From: Streptococcus oralis
GTDB lineage: Bacteria > Bacillota > Bacilli > Lactobacillales > Streptococcaceae
Length of the DNA: 64,000 bases
Assembly (NCBI RefSeq): GCF_024399415.1
Contig: NZ_CP029257.1
Span: forward strand, 1,759,501 to 1,823,500
Direction: 5' to 3'
Positions 13,486-20,800 of the stretch are shown here, piece after piece (positions within the stretch are counted from its first letter, which is position 1; each line of letters starts with the position of its first letter). The notes under the pieces are model-generated. The model ran no database searches, was not told the DNA's origin, and saw only the letters and a list, made by a program, of their open reading frames with translations. The position numbers and the translations under genes were made by a program.

Positions 13486-14484
13486 TTAGTTTTCAAGCGC
13501 TTCTCTCACCCACTGGATACGCTCAACTGCGATATCACTTGGAATGGTACAATCTGCCCCAAGTACCAAGCCCTGTTCCCCAGCTTCTGCAACTAGTTTC
13601 TTTGCTTCAGCCTGAATGGCATCCTTGCTACCAGTATACAGCAAGCCTGTCTTACCATTTTCAAATCCTCCAAGAACCGTATGTCCCTTGAAAATCTCAC
13701 GACCTTCCTTGAGAGTGATTCCCTCTGGTCCTACAGCCCAGTTAAAGACTTGGGCTGGATAGTCTGCAAAAAGGTGAATATCATTTCGTGCTCCCTCGTA
13801 GCCACAGATATGAAGAACCGTGACACCACCAACAGCACTAGCTGCTTCCAGAACCGTTATCTCGCTAGGTGCAATGACGGCTTGATACTCTGCTGCCGAC
13901 ACTCGTTGATCTTGGATACTCTGCACGCTGAGGTAGATTCCATCAGCACCAGCCTCTTCGATAACAGCTCGGCTGAGACTCGCAATATCCTCTGCAATCA
14001 CATCCAACACCTTCTTGAGGGCTTCAGGGTCTTCCACCAGAAAGTCCGCAATGAGGTCATCCCCACCAGATACTTCCCCCAGTAGCCACTTGAGATAGGT
14101 CACAGGAGCAAAAATATTGTAAATCGCAACGATATCTTCTGTAAACTCTTGCTTGATTTTTTTAACCAAGTCCACCTGCTCTTTTATCCAAGCGTGCTCT
14201 GGTCCGAGTGGTTGAATGGTTGCCAATTCTTGAAGTGATTTTCCTTTGGCAATCGCTGGATTTGGATAAGCAAAGTAGCCATCACTCATTAACTTGATAA
14301 AGTCCGGCTGAACTTCTCGGATAAAGCGCTTATGGCCCTCAATATTCTTCTCGATAATGACTGGATTTGAAAATCCGTGTAGCCATTCGTCTTCGGATGT
14401 GAAATGGTGCCAAAAACCAACTGGCACACGATCAACCTTTTCACCTCTAAATGCTTTTAAAACCCATTCTTTTTTTTCTGACAT
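13486..14484 (-). CDS. Uroporphyrinogen-decarboxylase-fold methyltransferase, MtaA-like (second copy)
   Basis: 332-aa URO-D superfamily protein. It is unlikely to be a haem enzyme: no other haem-synthesis gene is nearby and streptococci generally lack the pathway. His225-x-Cys227 (LHICGYEGA) and Cys312 (LGADCTIP) form an HxC...C arrangement like the zinc site of MtaA/MtbA and of cobalamin-independent methionine synthase, where zinc activates a thiol as methyl acceptor. It starts at ATG 14484, with its ribosome-binding site GGAG overlapping the end of the small membrane gene. It is paralogous to 14702-15706 (shared RVPVGFW, LHICG, LGGFENGK, GADCT). The methyl donor and acceptor are unknown. 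Confidence 0.85.
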   Translation of the reverse strand: MSEKKEWVLKAFRGEKVDRVPVGFWHHFTSEDEWLHGFSNPVIIEKNIEGHKRFIREVQPDFIKLMSDGYFAYPNPAIAKGKSLQELATIQPLGPEHAWIKEQVDLVKKIKQEFTEDIVAIYNIFAPVTYLKWLLGEVSGGDDLIADFLVEDPEALKKVLDVIAEDIASLSRAVIEEAGADGIYLSVQSIQDQRVSAAEYQAVIAPSEITVLEAASAVGGVTVLHICGYEGARNDIHLFADYPAQVFNWAVGPEGITLKEGREIFKGHTVLGGFENGKTGLLYTGSKDAIQAEAKKLVAEAGEQGLVLGADCTIPSDIAVERIQWVREALEN

Positions 14485-14486
14485 TC

Positions 14487-14690
14487 TTATTCTCCATTTC
14501 TTACTTTTTCAACTAATAAACTGCTTGCGATATCATTCGAGCGTAGAAAGGGAAGACTGGACTTGGAAAAATCCTGAACTCCACGACATCTCTCTCCATT
14601 TTTGCAGTGCCCATTTTTTACGACGCTTATGGCAACCAAAGCCAGCAAACCGACAACTGCAATGAAGATTCCCCATCTTTTACTTTTCAT
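14487..14690 (-). CDS. Small membrane protein between the two methyltransferase genes
   Basis: 67-aa protein I do not recognise. It has one hydrophobic helix (about residues 7-25) after MKSKRW, then a short loop with a Cys pair (CKNGERC), and a polar tail. A strong ribosome-binding site (AGGAGG) is placed for the ATG at 14690. It begins 11 nt after the first methyltransferase and stops 2 nt before the second, so operon context and translation signals both argue that it is real. The function is open; a membrane anchor or thiol-bearing partner is a guess. Confidence 0.7.
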   Translation of the reverse strand: MKSKRWGIFIAVVGLLALVAISVVKNGHCKNGERCRGVQDFSKSSLPFLRSNDIASSLLVEKVRNGE

Positions 14691-14701
14691 AGCTCCTCCT
14701 T

Positions 14702-15706
14702 TTAGAGAACAGCTGCCTGCCGAATCCAGTCCAACCTCTCTAAGTCAAAGTCATCTGGAACAGTACAGTCAGCTCCCAGAAGAACGCCTTTATTACCAGC
14801 TTCAGCCAGCAACCGTCTTGTTTCATCTTGCAATTCCGCCTTGGAACCTTGATAAAGCAAGCTTTTCTTGCCGTTTTCAAATCCACCTAAAACGGCCTTG
14901 CCTGGAAACAACTCTTGCCCCTGTGTCAAACTAACATCCTCATGGTGGGTCGCCCAGTTGACCACTTGAGCTGGATAGTCCTTAAATATCGTCACATCAT
15001 TGCTCGCACCTTCAAAACCACAGATATGGAGGATATTGGTCCCACCAACCTGATTGGCTGCCTCCAAAATCGCTATATTGCTCGGTTCGATATAGGTTTG
15101 GTAGAGTTCTGGTGTGATGCGCTCATCTTGAATTTCCTGGGTGCTGAGATAAATCCCATCAACTCCACCTTGCTGGATGATTTTCTGAGTTAGGATAGCA
15201 ATATCTCTTGCAATCACATCTAGAATAGATCTGAGTTGCTCAGGATTTTCAAGCAATAGGTCAGCCACTTCCCTATCTCCTCGAGAAGTTTCTGTACGGA
15301 ACCAACGCTTGAGGTAGGAGATAGGCGAAAAGATATTGTAGAAAGAAGCAATCTCTTCGGTAAAGGTCTCTCGAATCGCTTGTACCACTTCCACCTGTTG
15401 CTGAATCCATGGGTGTTCCTCACCAATCGACTCAATAGAAGTCAGCTCCTGAATGCTTGCAATCTTAGGACGATAGACATTACTTGGATAAAGGAAAAAA
15501 CCGTCGCTCATAATTTTGACAAAATCAGGACGAATCCTTTCCACATAATTGTGATGCCCATCAACACTTTTTTGAAAGATACGTGGATTATTTAATCCCT
15601 GCCCCTTTTCTTCGAGTGTTACAAAATGAAACCAAAATCCCACAGGAACTCTTTCCACTTCATCGCCTCGAATCGCTCTAAAGACTAGCTCTCTTTTACT
15701 CGCCAT
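14702..15706 (-). CDS. Uroporphyrinogen-decarboxylase-fold methyltransferase, MtaA-like (first copy)
   Basis: 334 aa from the ATG at 15706 (MASKRELVFRAIRG), chosen because GGAG lies 7 nt upstream and the paralogue aligns from there; the frame is open to 15745. The motif triplet His227-x-Cys229 (LHICGFEGA) and Cys314 (LGADCTVP) matches the zinc-thiolate motif of MtaA-type methyltransferases, and RVPVGFW near the N-terminus is shared with the second copy. It is the first gene of the seven-gene operon. 57 bp of its coding sequence recur exactly at 17090-17146. Confidence 0.85.
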   Translation of the reverse strand: MASKRELVFRAIRGDEVERVPVGFWFHFVTLEEKGQGLNNPRIFQKSVDGHHNYVERIRPDFVKIMSDGFFLYPSNVYRPKIASIQELTSIESIGEEHPWIQQQVEVVQAIRETFTEEIASFYNIFSPISYLKRWFRTETSRGDREVADLLLENPEQLRSILDVIARDIAILTQKIIQQGGVDGIYLSTQEIQDERITPELYQTYIEPSNIAILEAANQVGGTNILHICGFEGASNDVTIFKDYPAQVVNWATHHEDVSLTQGQELFPGKAVLGGFENGKKSLLYQGSKAELQDETRRLLAEAGNKGVLLGADCTVPDDFDLERLDWIRQAAVL

Positions 15707-16013
15707 ACCTTTCTCCTTCCATTTGGATTGAAACCATCTTACCACTCCTTTTCCCCTTTTCCCAATATATATTGACTATCAACTCGATTGGAAATTTTTA
15801 TATCTATAAAGAAAAAAATCCCTAAAAAGCTTGATGTTACTAGCCTTTCAAAGATTCACTTTATTTTCATCTATTTTCCAAAAAGAAGCTGATATAGATT
15901 TTCTATCAAGCCGATTGAATTTTTTTATATCCATCTTCATTCCCAAATTAAGTACATAATTTTATCCTAATACCAAATTACTACTGAAAAATTTCTTTTC
16001 TCTCGGTATTTCC
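15707..16013. promoter_or_regulatory. Divergent intergenic region with a 29-bp direct repeat
   Basis: AT-rich region between the methyltransferase operon and the lipoprotein phosphatase. A 29-bp sequence at 15776-15804 recurs at 15903-15931 with 24 of 29 identities; both read CTATCAA, then GATTG, then TTTTTATATC. Their position suggests operator sites, but no regulator gene is adjacent. I see no convincing minus-strand -35/-10 pair; TATATT near 15767-15773 is the best -10 candidate for the operon. Confidence 0.4.
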
Positions 16014-16042
16014 TTGCACAAATCCCATGAAAACGCTACAAT
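16014..16042 (+). promoter_or_regulatory. Promoter of the lipoprotein phosphatase, with a cre-like site
   Basis: TTGCAC (16014-16019), a 17-nt spacer and TACAAT (16037-16042). A cre-like sequence, TGAAAACGCTACAA (16028-16041), lies across the spacer and -10 and differs from TGNAANCGNNNNCA at one defined base. Confidence 0.7.
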
Positions 16043-16073
16043 ATTAATAGACTATTATTAGGAGGATGGGATT

Positions 16074-16931
16074 ATGAAAATATCCAAAGTTACCATTACA
16101 ATTGCTTCTACACTTACTTCCGTCATTTTACTGACTGGCTGTGGTACAAATTCGGCAAATTCACAGACAACACAAAGTAGTACATCTGATAATCAGGTTA
16201 CAATGACCTATGATCAGTTGCGTTCAAGAGAAAATACTATGTCAACTCTTTGGTATCAAAAAGCAGCTGAAACCAAGGCACTCTATCTACAAGGTTACAA
16301 TGTCGCTACTGATCGTTTGAAAGAACTACTAAAAACACAGACAGATAAACCCTACTCTATCGTTTTGGACTTGGACGAAACTGTATTAGACAATAGCCCT
16401 TATCAAGCGCAAAATGTCAAAGACGGAACAGCATTTACCCCAGAAAACTGGGATGTCTGGGTAAAAAAAGCCGCAGCCAAGGCTGTACCAGGTGCTAAAG
16501 ACTTTCTCCAATTTGCAGACCAAAACGGTGTCCAAATTTACTATGTATCTGACCGCACGATAGATCAGGTAGATGATACGATCAAAAACCTAGAAAACGA
16601 AGGAATTCCTGTACAAAGCCGCGATCATCTCATGTTCTTAGAAAAAGGCGTCAAATCTAAAGAAGGTCGTAGACAAGCAGTCCAAGAAAAAACCAACTTA
16701 GTCATGCTACTAGGAGACAATCTTGTGGACTTTGCAGAGTTTTCAAAGACCTCTGAAACTGAGCGCAACCAAAAATTAGAGGAATTACAAAAAGAGTTTG
16801 GTGAGAAATTCATCATTTTCCCTAACCCAATGTACGGATCATGGGAAAGCACTGTTTACAATGGTAATAAATTGGATGCCAAGGGTCAAACTGAAGAGCG
16901 ACAAAAAAACTTACAAGGTTTTGATAAATAA
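16074..16931 (+). CDS. Lipoprotein HAD acid phosphatase / 5'-nucleotidase, e(P4) (LppC) family
   Basis: 285-aa surface lipoprotein. The signal peptide ends in the lipobox LTGC (Cys23 lipidated). The mature part is a HAD-superfamily phosphatase with motif I DLDET (Asp99, Asp101), a middle VSDRT and a C-terminal GDNLVDF acidic motif. Family members strip phosphate from nucleotides or other monoesters outside the membrane. AGGAGG lies 8 nt before the ATG. The gene is monocistronic, with its own promoter and terminator. It is bracketed by a 57-bp direct repeat (15379-15435 and 17090-17146), which hints that this segment was inserted or rearranged. Confidence 0.93.
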   Translation: MKISKVTITIASTLTSVILLTGCGTNSANSQTTQSSTSDNQVTMTYDQLRSRENTMSTLWYQKAAETKALYLQGYNVATDRLKELLKTQTDKPYSIVLDLDETVLDNSPYQAQNVKDGTAFTPENWDVWVKKAAAKAVPGAKDFLQFADQNGVQIYYVSDRTIDQVDDTIKNLENEGIPVQSRDHLMFLEKGVKSKEGRRQAVQEKTNLVMLLGDNLVDFAEFSKTSETERNQKLEELQKEFGEKFIIFPNPMYGSWESTVYNGNKLDAKGQTEERQKNLQGFDK

Positions 16932-16991
16932 AATAAGAGAGCTATCTACCAGTTTACACCAACCACAAGATATCGTATTTGTGAGAATATC

Positions 16992-17027
16992 AAAAAAGAC
17001 GATTTCCAAGCGGAAATCGTCTTTTTT
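16992..17027. terminator. Terminator after the lipoprotein phosphatase
   Basis: A perfect 16-bp inverted repeat (AAAAAAGACGATTTCC / GGAAATCGTCTTTTTT) with a 4-nt loop. A and T runs at the two ends make it usable in either direction. Confidence 0.88.
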
Positions 17028-17089
17028 ACTATTTTATCTTGTACTTGGTATAAACTAGTATATATTCCACTAGATAGTATGCTCTATCA

Positions 17090-17164
17090 CTTGTACCACT
17101 TCCACCTGTTGCTGAATCCATGGGTGTTCCTCACCAATCGACTCAACTGATTGAATTTTTTTAT
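17090..17164 (-). pseudogene. Orphan copy of 57 bp of the methyltransferase gene fused to upstream sequence
   Basis: 17090-17146 is identical over 57 bp to 15379-15435, inside the first methyltransferase gene. Immediately after it, 17149-17164 is identical over 16 bp to 15913-15928, which lies upstream of that gene. The copy thus joins two segments that are about 477 bp apart in the intact locus. It ends at the stop codon of the flavin oxidoreductase. It is too short to encode anything and is best read as the scar of a duplication followed by an internal deletion. Confidence 0.75.
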
Positions 17165-18213
17165 AACCCCTCTTTCATGGCAAAGTATGCTCGTACTTTT
17201 GGAGCCACTTGTGTGCCGAAGAGTTCAATAGCTCTCAAAACTTGATCATGTGGCATAGAACCAAGCGGTAGATGGAGCATGAAACGGTCCAAGTCTAAAT
17301 CCTCAATCATGCGAATCAATTTTTCTGCCACCTGATCTGGATTGCCCACAAACATGGCACCATTTGGTCCAACTTGCTCCAAATATTGCTCATAGGTCAA
17401 CTCCTGCCAGTGCGGACGGTCCTTGGAAATTGCATCCACCACTTGCTTGGTCGGATGGAAATAATCTTTGACAGCCTGCTCGCCATCTTCCGAAATCCAG
17501 CCCCAAGAATGAGCACCCACTTTCAGGTCTTTCTCCGCATGACCGGCTTCCCTACCAATCTCACGATAAGCTTGAATCAGCTTTTTAAAATAACGTGGAT
17601 TGCCACCGATAATGGCATAGACAATCGGCAACCCCGCCTGAGCAATCTTCACTGTTGACTCTACATGACCTCCTGTCGCCACCCACAATGGCAATTTGTC
17701 CTGAACAGGACGAGGATAGACTTCTTTTCCAGCGATGCTTTGAGTCAATTGTCCCTGCCAGTTCACTTTGGTGCTTTCATTTGCCAGCTGAAGCAGGTCT
17801 AACTTTTCATCAAAAAGAGCTTCATAGTCTTTCAAGTCATAGCCAAACAGAGGGAAGGATTCGGTAAATGAACCACGACCTGCCATAATCTCTGCCCGTC
17901 CATTTGACAAGGCATCGATGGTAGCATATTGTTGGAACAAGCGAATCGGATCCATACTCGAGAGAATGCTGACCGAACTAGTCAAACGAATCTTTTTGGT
18001 ATTGACTGCCCCAGCTGCAAGAATAATCTCTGGCGCCGATACCGCAAAGTCCTCCCGATGATGCTCCCCAATCCCGTACACATCCAAACCAACCTTATCA
18101 GCCAGCTCAATTTCTGCCACCAACTGACGAATGCGTTCATCATGACTGTAAATCTGCCCAGTCGCTTCCAGAGCGGTTGTTTCACCAAATGTTGAAATTC
18201 CTAATTCTACCAT
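17161..18213 (-). CDS. LLM-class flavin-dependent oxidoreductase (luciferase-like monooxygenase)
   Basis: 350-aa protein of the bacterial-luciferase-like superfamily, a TIM-barrel enzyme using reduced FMN. Characteristic blocks are GIGEHHREDF, LTSSVSILSSMDP and RAEIMAGRGSFTESFPLFGYDL. The substrate cannot be read from sequence. The start ATG at 18213 has AGGAAA upstream. It has its own promoter (18249-18277) and follows glmS, as I recall for the pneumococcal order. Its 3' end abuts the methyltransferase-gene scar. Confidence 0.9.
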   Translation of the reverse strand: MVELGISTFGETTALEATGQIYSHDERIRQLVAEIELADKVGLDVYGIGEHHREDFAVSAPEIILAAGAVNTKKIRLTSSVSILSSMDPIRLFQQYATIDALSNGRAEIMAGRGSFTESFPLFGYDLKDYEALFDEKLDLLQLANESTKVNWQGQLTQSIAGKEVYPRPVQDKLPLWVATGGHVESTVKIAQAGLPIVYAIIGGNPRYFKKLIQAYREIGREAGHAEKDLKVGAHSWGWISEDGEQAVKDYFHPTKQVVDAISKDRPHWQELTYEQYLEQVGPNGAMFVGNPDQVAEKLIRMIEDLDLDRFMLHLPLGSMPHDQVLRAIELFGTQVAPKVRAYFAMKEGL

Positions 18214-18248
18214 ACTGTTTCCTCGCTATCTCTTTTAGTTTTTAGAGT

Positions 18249-18277
18249 ATTTTATCACTAATTAGTTTTACTTTCAA
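18249..18277 (-). promoter_or_regulatory. Promoter of the flavin oxidoreductase
   Basis: Minus-strand TTGAAA (18272-18277), a 17-nt spacer and TAAAAT (18249-18254). Confidence 0.65.
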
Positions 18278-18293
18278 TGGATTTGCTCATTAG

Positions 18294-18322
18294 AAAAAGC
18301 CTAGATGAACTAGACTTTTTTG
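18294..18322 (-). terminator. glmS terminator
   Basis: A hairpin (AGTCTAG / CTAGGCT, one mismatch, loop TTCAT) followed on the minus strand by TTTTTCT, just past the glmS stop codon. Confidence 0.65.
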
Positions 18323-18324
18323 GT

Positions 18325-20133
18325 TTATTCTACTGTTACTGACTTAGCAAGGTTACGTGGTTTGTCCACATCGAGTCCACGGTGGAGGGTTGCAAAGTAA
18401 GCGACCAATTGCGTTGGTACGACCATTGAGATTGGTGAGAGGTAAGGGTGGACAGTCGTAAGAACGATATCATCTGTCTCTTTGGCAACATTTTCTTCTG
18501 CGATTGTAAGTACCTTAGCACCACGGGCTGCGACCTCCTGGATATTTCCACGAGTGTGGTTAGCAAGGACTGGATCTGACAAGAGGGCCAAGACAGGCGT
18601 TCCTTCTTCAATCAAGGCAATGGTTCCGTGCTTGAGTTCTCCTGCCGCAAAGCCTTCACATTGGATGTAAGAAATCTCTTTGAGTTTGAGACTGGCTTCC
18701 ATGGCTACATAGTAGTCTTGACCACGTCCAATGTAAAAAGCGTTGCGAGTTGTTTCAAGAAGCTCTCGAACCTTGGCATCAATGGTTTCTTTTTCTGAAA
18801 GGGTTGATTCGATAGACTGAGCTACGATTGACAACTCATGAACCAGATCAAAGGCTTGCGCTTTAGCATTGCCGTTTGCTTCTCCGACTGCTTTTGCAAG
18901 GAAGGCAAGGGCTGCGATTTGTGCTGTATAAGCCTTTGTTGATGCTACGGCAATTTCAGGACCTGCATGAAGGAGCATGGTATGATTGGCTTCACGTGAA
19001 AGGGTTGAACCTGGGACGTTTGTCACTGTCAAGCTCGGAATCCTCATTTCATTGGCCTTAACCAAAACCTGACGGCTATCAGCTGTTTCACCAGACTGGC
19101 TGATAAAGATGAAAAGTGGTTTCTTGCTGAGAAGTGGCATACCATAGCCCCACTCAGATGAGATTCCAAGTTCAACTGGTGTATCTGTCAATTCTTCCAG
19201 CATCTTCTTAGAAGCAAATCCTGCATGGTAAGAAGTTCCAGCTGCGAGGATATAGATGCGGTCTGCCTCTTGAACAGCCTTGATGATAGCCGGGTCAACC
19301 ACTACTTGACCTGCCTCATCTGTGTAGGCTTGGATCAACTTGCGCATCACCGTTGGTTGCTCATCGATTTCCTTGAGCATGTAGTAAGGGTAAGTTCCCT
19401 TACCGATATCAGACAAGTCAAGTTCAGCAGTGTAGCTAGCGCGCTTACGGCGATTGCCATCATAGTCTTGAACTTCGACGCTATCAGCCTTGACGATTAC
19501 CAACTCTTGGTCATGGATTTCCATGTATTGGTTGGTTTCACGAATCATGGCCATAGCATCTGAGCAGACCATGTTATAACCTTCCCCAAGACCAATCAAA
19601 AGTGGAGATTTGTTCTTAGCGACATAGATGACATCTGGATTTTCAGAGTCAATCAAGGCAAAGGCATAAGAACCACGGATGATGTGAAGAGCTTTTTTGA
19701 AGGCTTCAAGAACTGAGAGACCATCTTCTTCTGCAAATTTCCCAATCAAGTGAACAGCGATTTCCGTATCGGTTTGCCCCTTAAAGTGGTGACCTGTAAG
19801 GTATTCTTCCTTGATTTCAAGATAGTTTTCAATCACTCCATTATGCACCAAGACAAAACGTCCAGTCTCAGAGCGATGTGGGTGAGCATTGTCTTCTGTT
19901 GGTTTTCCGTGAGTCGCCCAACGTGTATGACCGATACCAGTTGTTCCCTCAACGCCAGTAGTTTTGGCAGACAATTCTGCGATACGACCGACAGCCTTAA
20001 CTAGATGATTTTCAGCACCACCTAGGACAAAAATCCCCGCAGAATCATAACCACGGTATTCGAGCTTTTCAAGCCCCTGAATCAAAATATCAGTTGCATT
20101 TGTGTTTCCAACAACACCAACAATTCCACACAT
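18325..20133 (-). CDS. glmS: Glutamine-fructose-6-phosphate aminotransferase (isomerizing)
   Basis: 602-aa enzyme making glucosamine-6-phosphate for cell-wall synthesis. The N-terminus MCGIVG places the catalytic Cys2 exactly, which fixes the start codon. The N-terminal glutaminase domain (about 1-230) includes HTRWATHG; two SIS sugar-isomerase domains follow, and the C-terminus ends [11 protein letters not shown]. No glmS ribozyme is evident upstream. Instead there are two NagR-like operator sites. The best Shine-Dalgarno (AAGGAG near 20165-20170) is unusually far from the ATG, with a small hairpin between. Confidence 0.97.
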   Translation of the reverse strand: MCGIVGVVGNTNATDILIQGLEKLEYRGYDSAGIFVLGGAENHLVKAVGRIAELSAKTTGVEGTTGIGHTRWATHGKPTEDNAHPHRSETGRFVLVHNGVIENYLEIKEEYLTGHHFKGQTDTEIAVHLIGKFAEEDGLSVLEAFKKALHIIRGSYAFALIDSENPDVIYVAKNKSPLLIGLGEGYNMVCSDAMAMIRETNQYMEIHDQELVIVKADSVEVQDYDGNRRKRASYTAELDLSDIGKGTYPYYMLKEIDEQPTVMRKLIQAYTDEAGQVVVDPAIIKAVQEADRIYILAAGTSYHAGFASKKMLEELTDTPVELGISSEWGYGMPLLSKKPLFIFISQSGETADSRQVLVKANEMRIPSLTVTNVPGSTLSREANHTMLLHAGPEIAVASTKAYTAQIAALAFLAKAVGEANGNAKAQAFDLVHELSIVAQSIESTLSEKETIDAKVRELLETTRNAFYIGRGQDYYVAMEASLKLKEISYIQCEGFAAGELKHGTIALIEEGTPVLALLSDPVLANHTRGNIQEVAARGAKVLTIAEENVAKETDDIVLTTVHPYLSPISMVVPTQLVAYFATLHRGLDVDKPRNLAKSVTVE

Positions 20134-20138
20134 AGTAT

Positions 20139-20153
20139 ATACGACACAGACCA
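20139..20153 (-). promoter_or_regulatory. Hairpin between the glmS Shine-Dalgarno and start codon
   Basis: CACAG-CTGGT-CTGTG on the minus strand forms a 5-bp stem between AAGGAG and the ATG. The linear distance from SD to ATG is about 30 nt. Folding would shorten it to about 15 nt. Confidence 0.4.
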
Positions 20154-20169
20154 GCTGTGCTTTCTCCTT

Positions 20170-20189
20170 AAATTGGTATAGTCTGATTT
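20170..20189. promoter_or_regulatory. NagR-like operator, downstream site
   Basis: AAATTGGTATAGTCTGATTT contains the TTGGTATAG half-site typical of GntR/HutC NagR (dre-like) operators. It lies about 20-40 nt downstream of the predicted glmS transcription start, where bound repressor could act as a roadblock. It is assigned by motif only; no nagR gene is in the window. Confidence 0.5.
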
Positions 20190-20213
20190 CCCTTTTACAG
20201 AATCAGCAAAGAC

Positions 20214-20242
20214 AGTATATACTTGTTTTTCTCACTTGTCAA
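20214..20242 (-). promoter_or_regulatory. glmS promoter
   Basis: Minus-strand consensus TTGACA (20237-20242), a 17-nt spacer and TATACT (20214-20219). Confidence 0.85.
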
Positions 20243-20247
20243 GGATA

Positions 20248-20265
20248 AAAATTGGTATAGTTTTC
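20248..20265. promoter_or_regulatory. NagR-like operator, upstream site
   Basis: A second copy of the ATTGGTATAG core (20251-20260), followed by TTTTCC, immediately upstream of the glmS -35 box. Together with 20170-20189 it brackets the promoter. Confidence 0.45.
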
Positions 20266-20299
20266 CTATCTGGTATTTTATCAAGATTTCACTTGATAC

Positions 20300-20328
20300 C
20301 TGACAAGTCAGCATCAATTACTTATAAT
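20300..20328 (+). promoter_or_regulatory. Promoter of the EamA transporter gene
   Basis: CTGACA (20300-20305), a 17-nt spacer and TATAAT (20323-20328). The start codon is 20 nt further on, with AAGGAGG before it. Confidence 0.7.
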
Positions 20329-20348
20329 AAAAAAAGGAGGTATTTGCC

Positions 20349-20762
20349 ATGTGGTTTTTCTTCGCACTTTTATCTGCTATCTTTGCAGCCCTAACGTCAA
20401 TTTTAGCCAAGATTGGGATTGAGGGAGTTCCATCCAATCTAGCAACTGCTATTCGTACGGTCGTCGTCATTCTTATGGCCTGGGTCATGGTTTTCTTGAC
20501 CAATAGCCAGACCGAAATTGTCAATATCAGTAGAAAAAGTTGGCTCTTTCTCATCTTATCTGGTTTAGCCACTGGCGCCTCCTGGCTCTGCTACTACAAG
20601 GCCCTACAGATGGGCAATGCGACTGAGGTATCTGCTGTCGATAAATTCAGTCTCGTCATTACCCTCGTTCTAGCCTTTTTCTTCCTACAGGATGTCCTGA
20701 CGTTTAAAACAATTATTGGCTGTATCCTGATTACGATTGGGACCTTGGTGATGATATTGTAA
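20349..20762 (+). CDS. EamA-family small membrane transporter
   Basis: 137-aa hydrophobic protein with a single EamA (DUF6) domain and about four or five transmembrane helices. Typical EamA transporters carry two such domains, so this half-size form probably dimerises. Blocks such as SAIFAALTSILAKIGIEG and LPxGxxx-like WLCYYKALQMG support the family. The exported or imported metabolite is unknown. It is divergent from glmS with its own promoter and is closed by the hairpin at 20769-20790. Confidence 0.85.
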   Translation: MWFFFALLSAIFAALTSILAKIGIEGVPSNLATAIRTVVVILMAWVMVFLTNSQTEIVNISRKSWLFLILSGLATGASWLCYYKALQMGNATEVSAVDKFSLVITLVLAFFFLQDVLTFKTIIGCILITIGTLVMIL

Positions 20763-20766
20763 TAAA

Positions 20767-20797
20767 AAGTGAGATGAACGCCATCTCACTCTTTTTA
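20767..20797. terminator. Bidirectional terminator between the EamA gene and the GH1 gene
   Basis: AGTGAGATG (20769-20777) pairs with CATCTCACT (20782-20790); CTTTTTATT follows on the plus strand and TTTTTATT on the minus strand. It serves the two convergent genes. Confidence 0.85.
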
Positions 20798-20800
20798 TTC

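Noticed and set aside
13486-15706. Uroporphyrinogen decarboxylase (HemE) assignment
   Set aside because: The HxC...C motif, the duplicated arrangement and the absence of neighbouring haem genes fit methyltransferases of the same fold better.
18325-20133. glmS ribozyme upstream of glmS
   Set aside because: The leader is short (about 75 nt from the predicted start to the ATG) and shows operator sites, not the ribozyme core.
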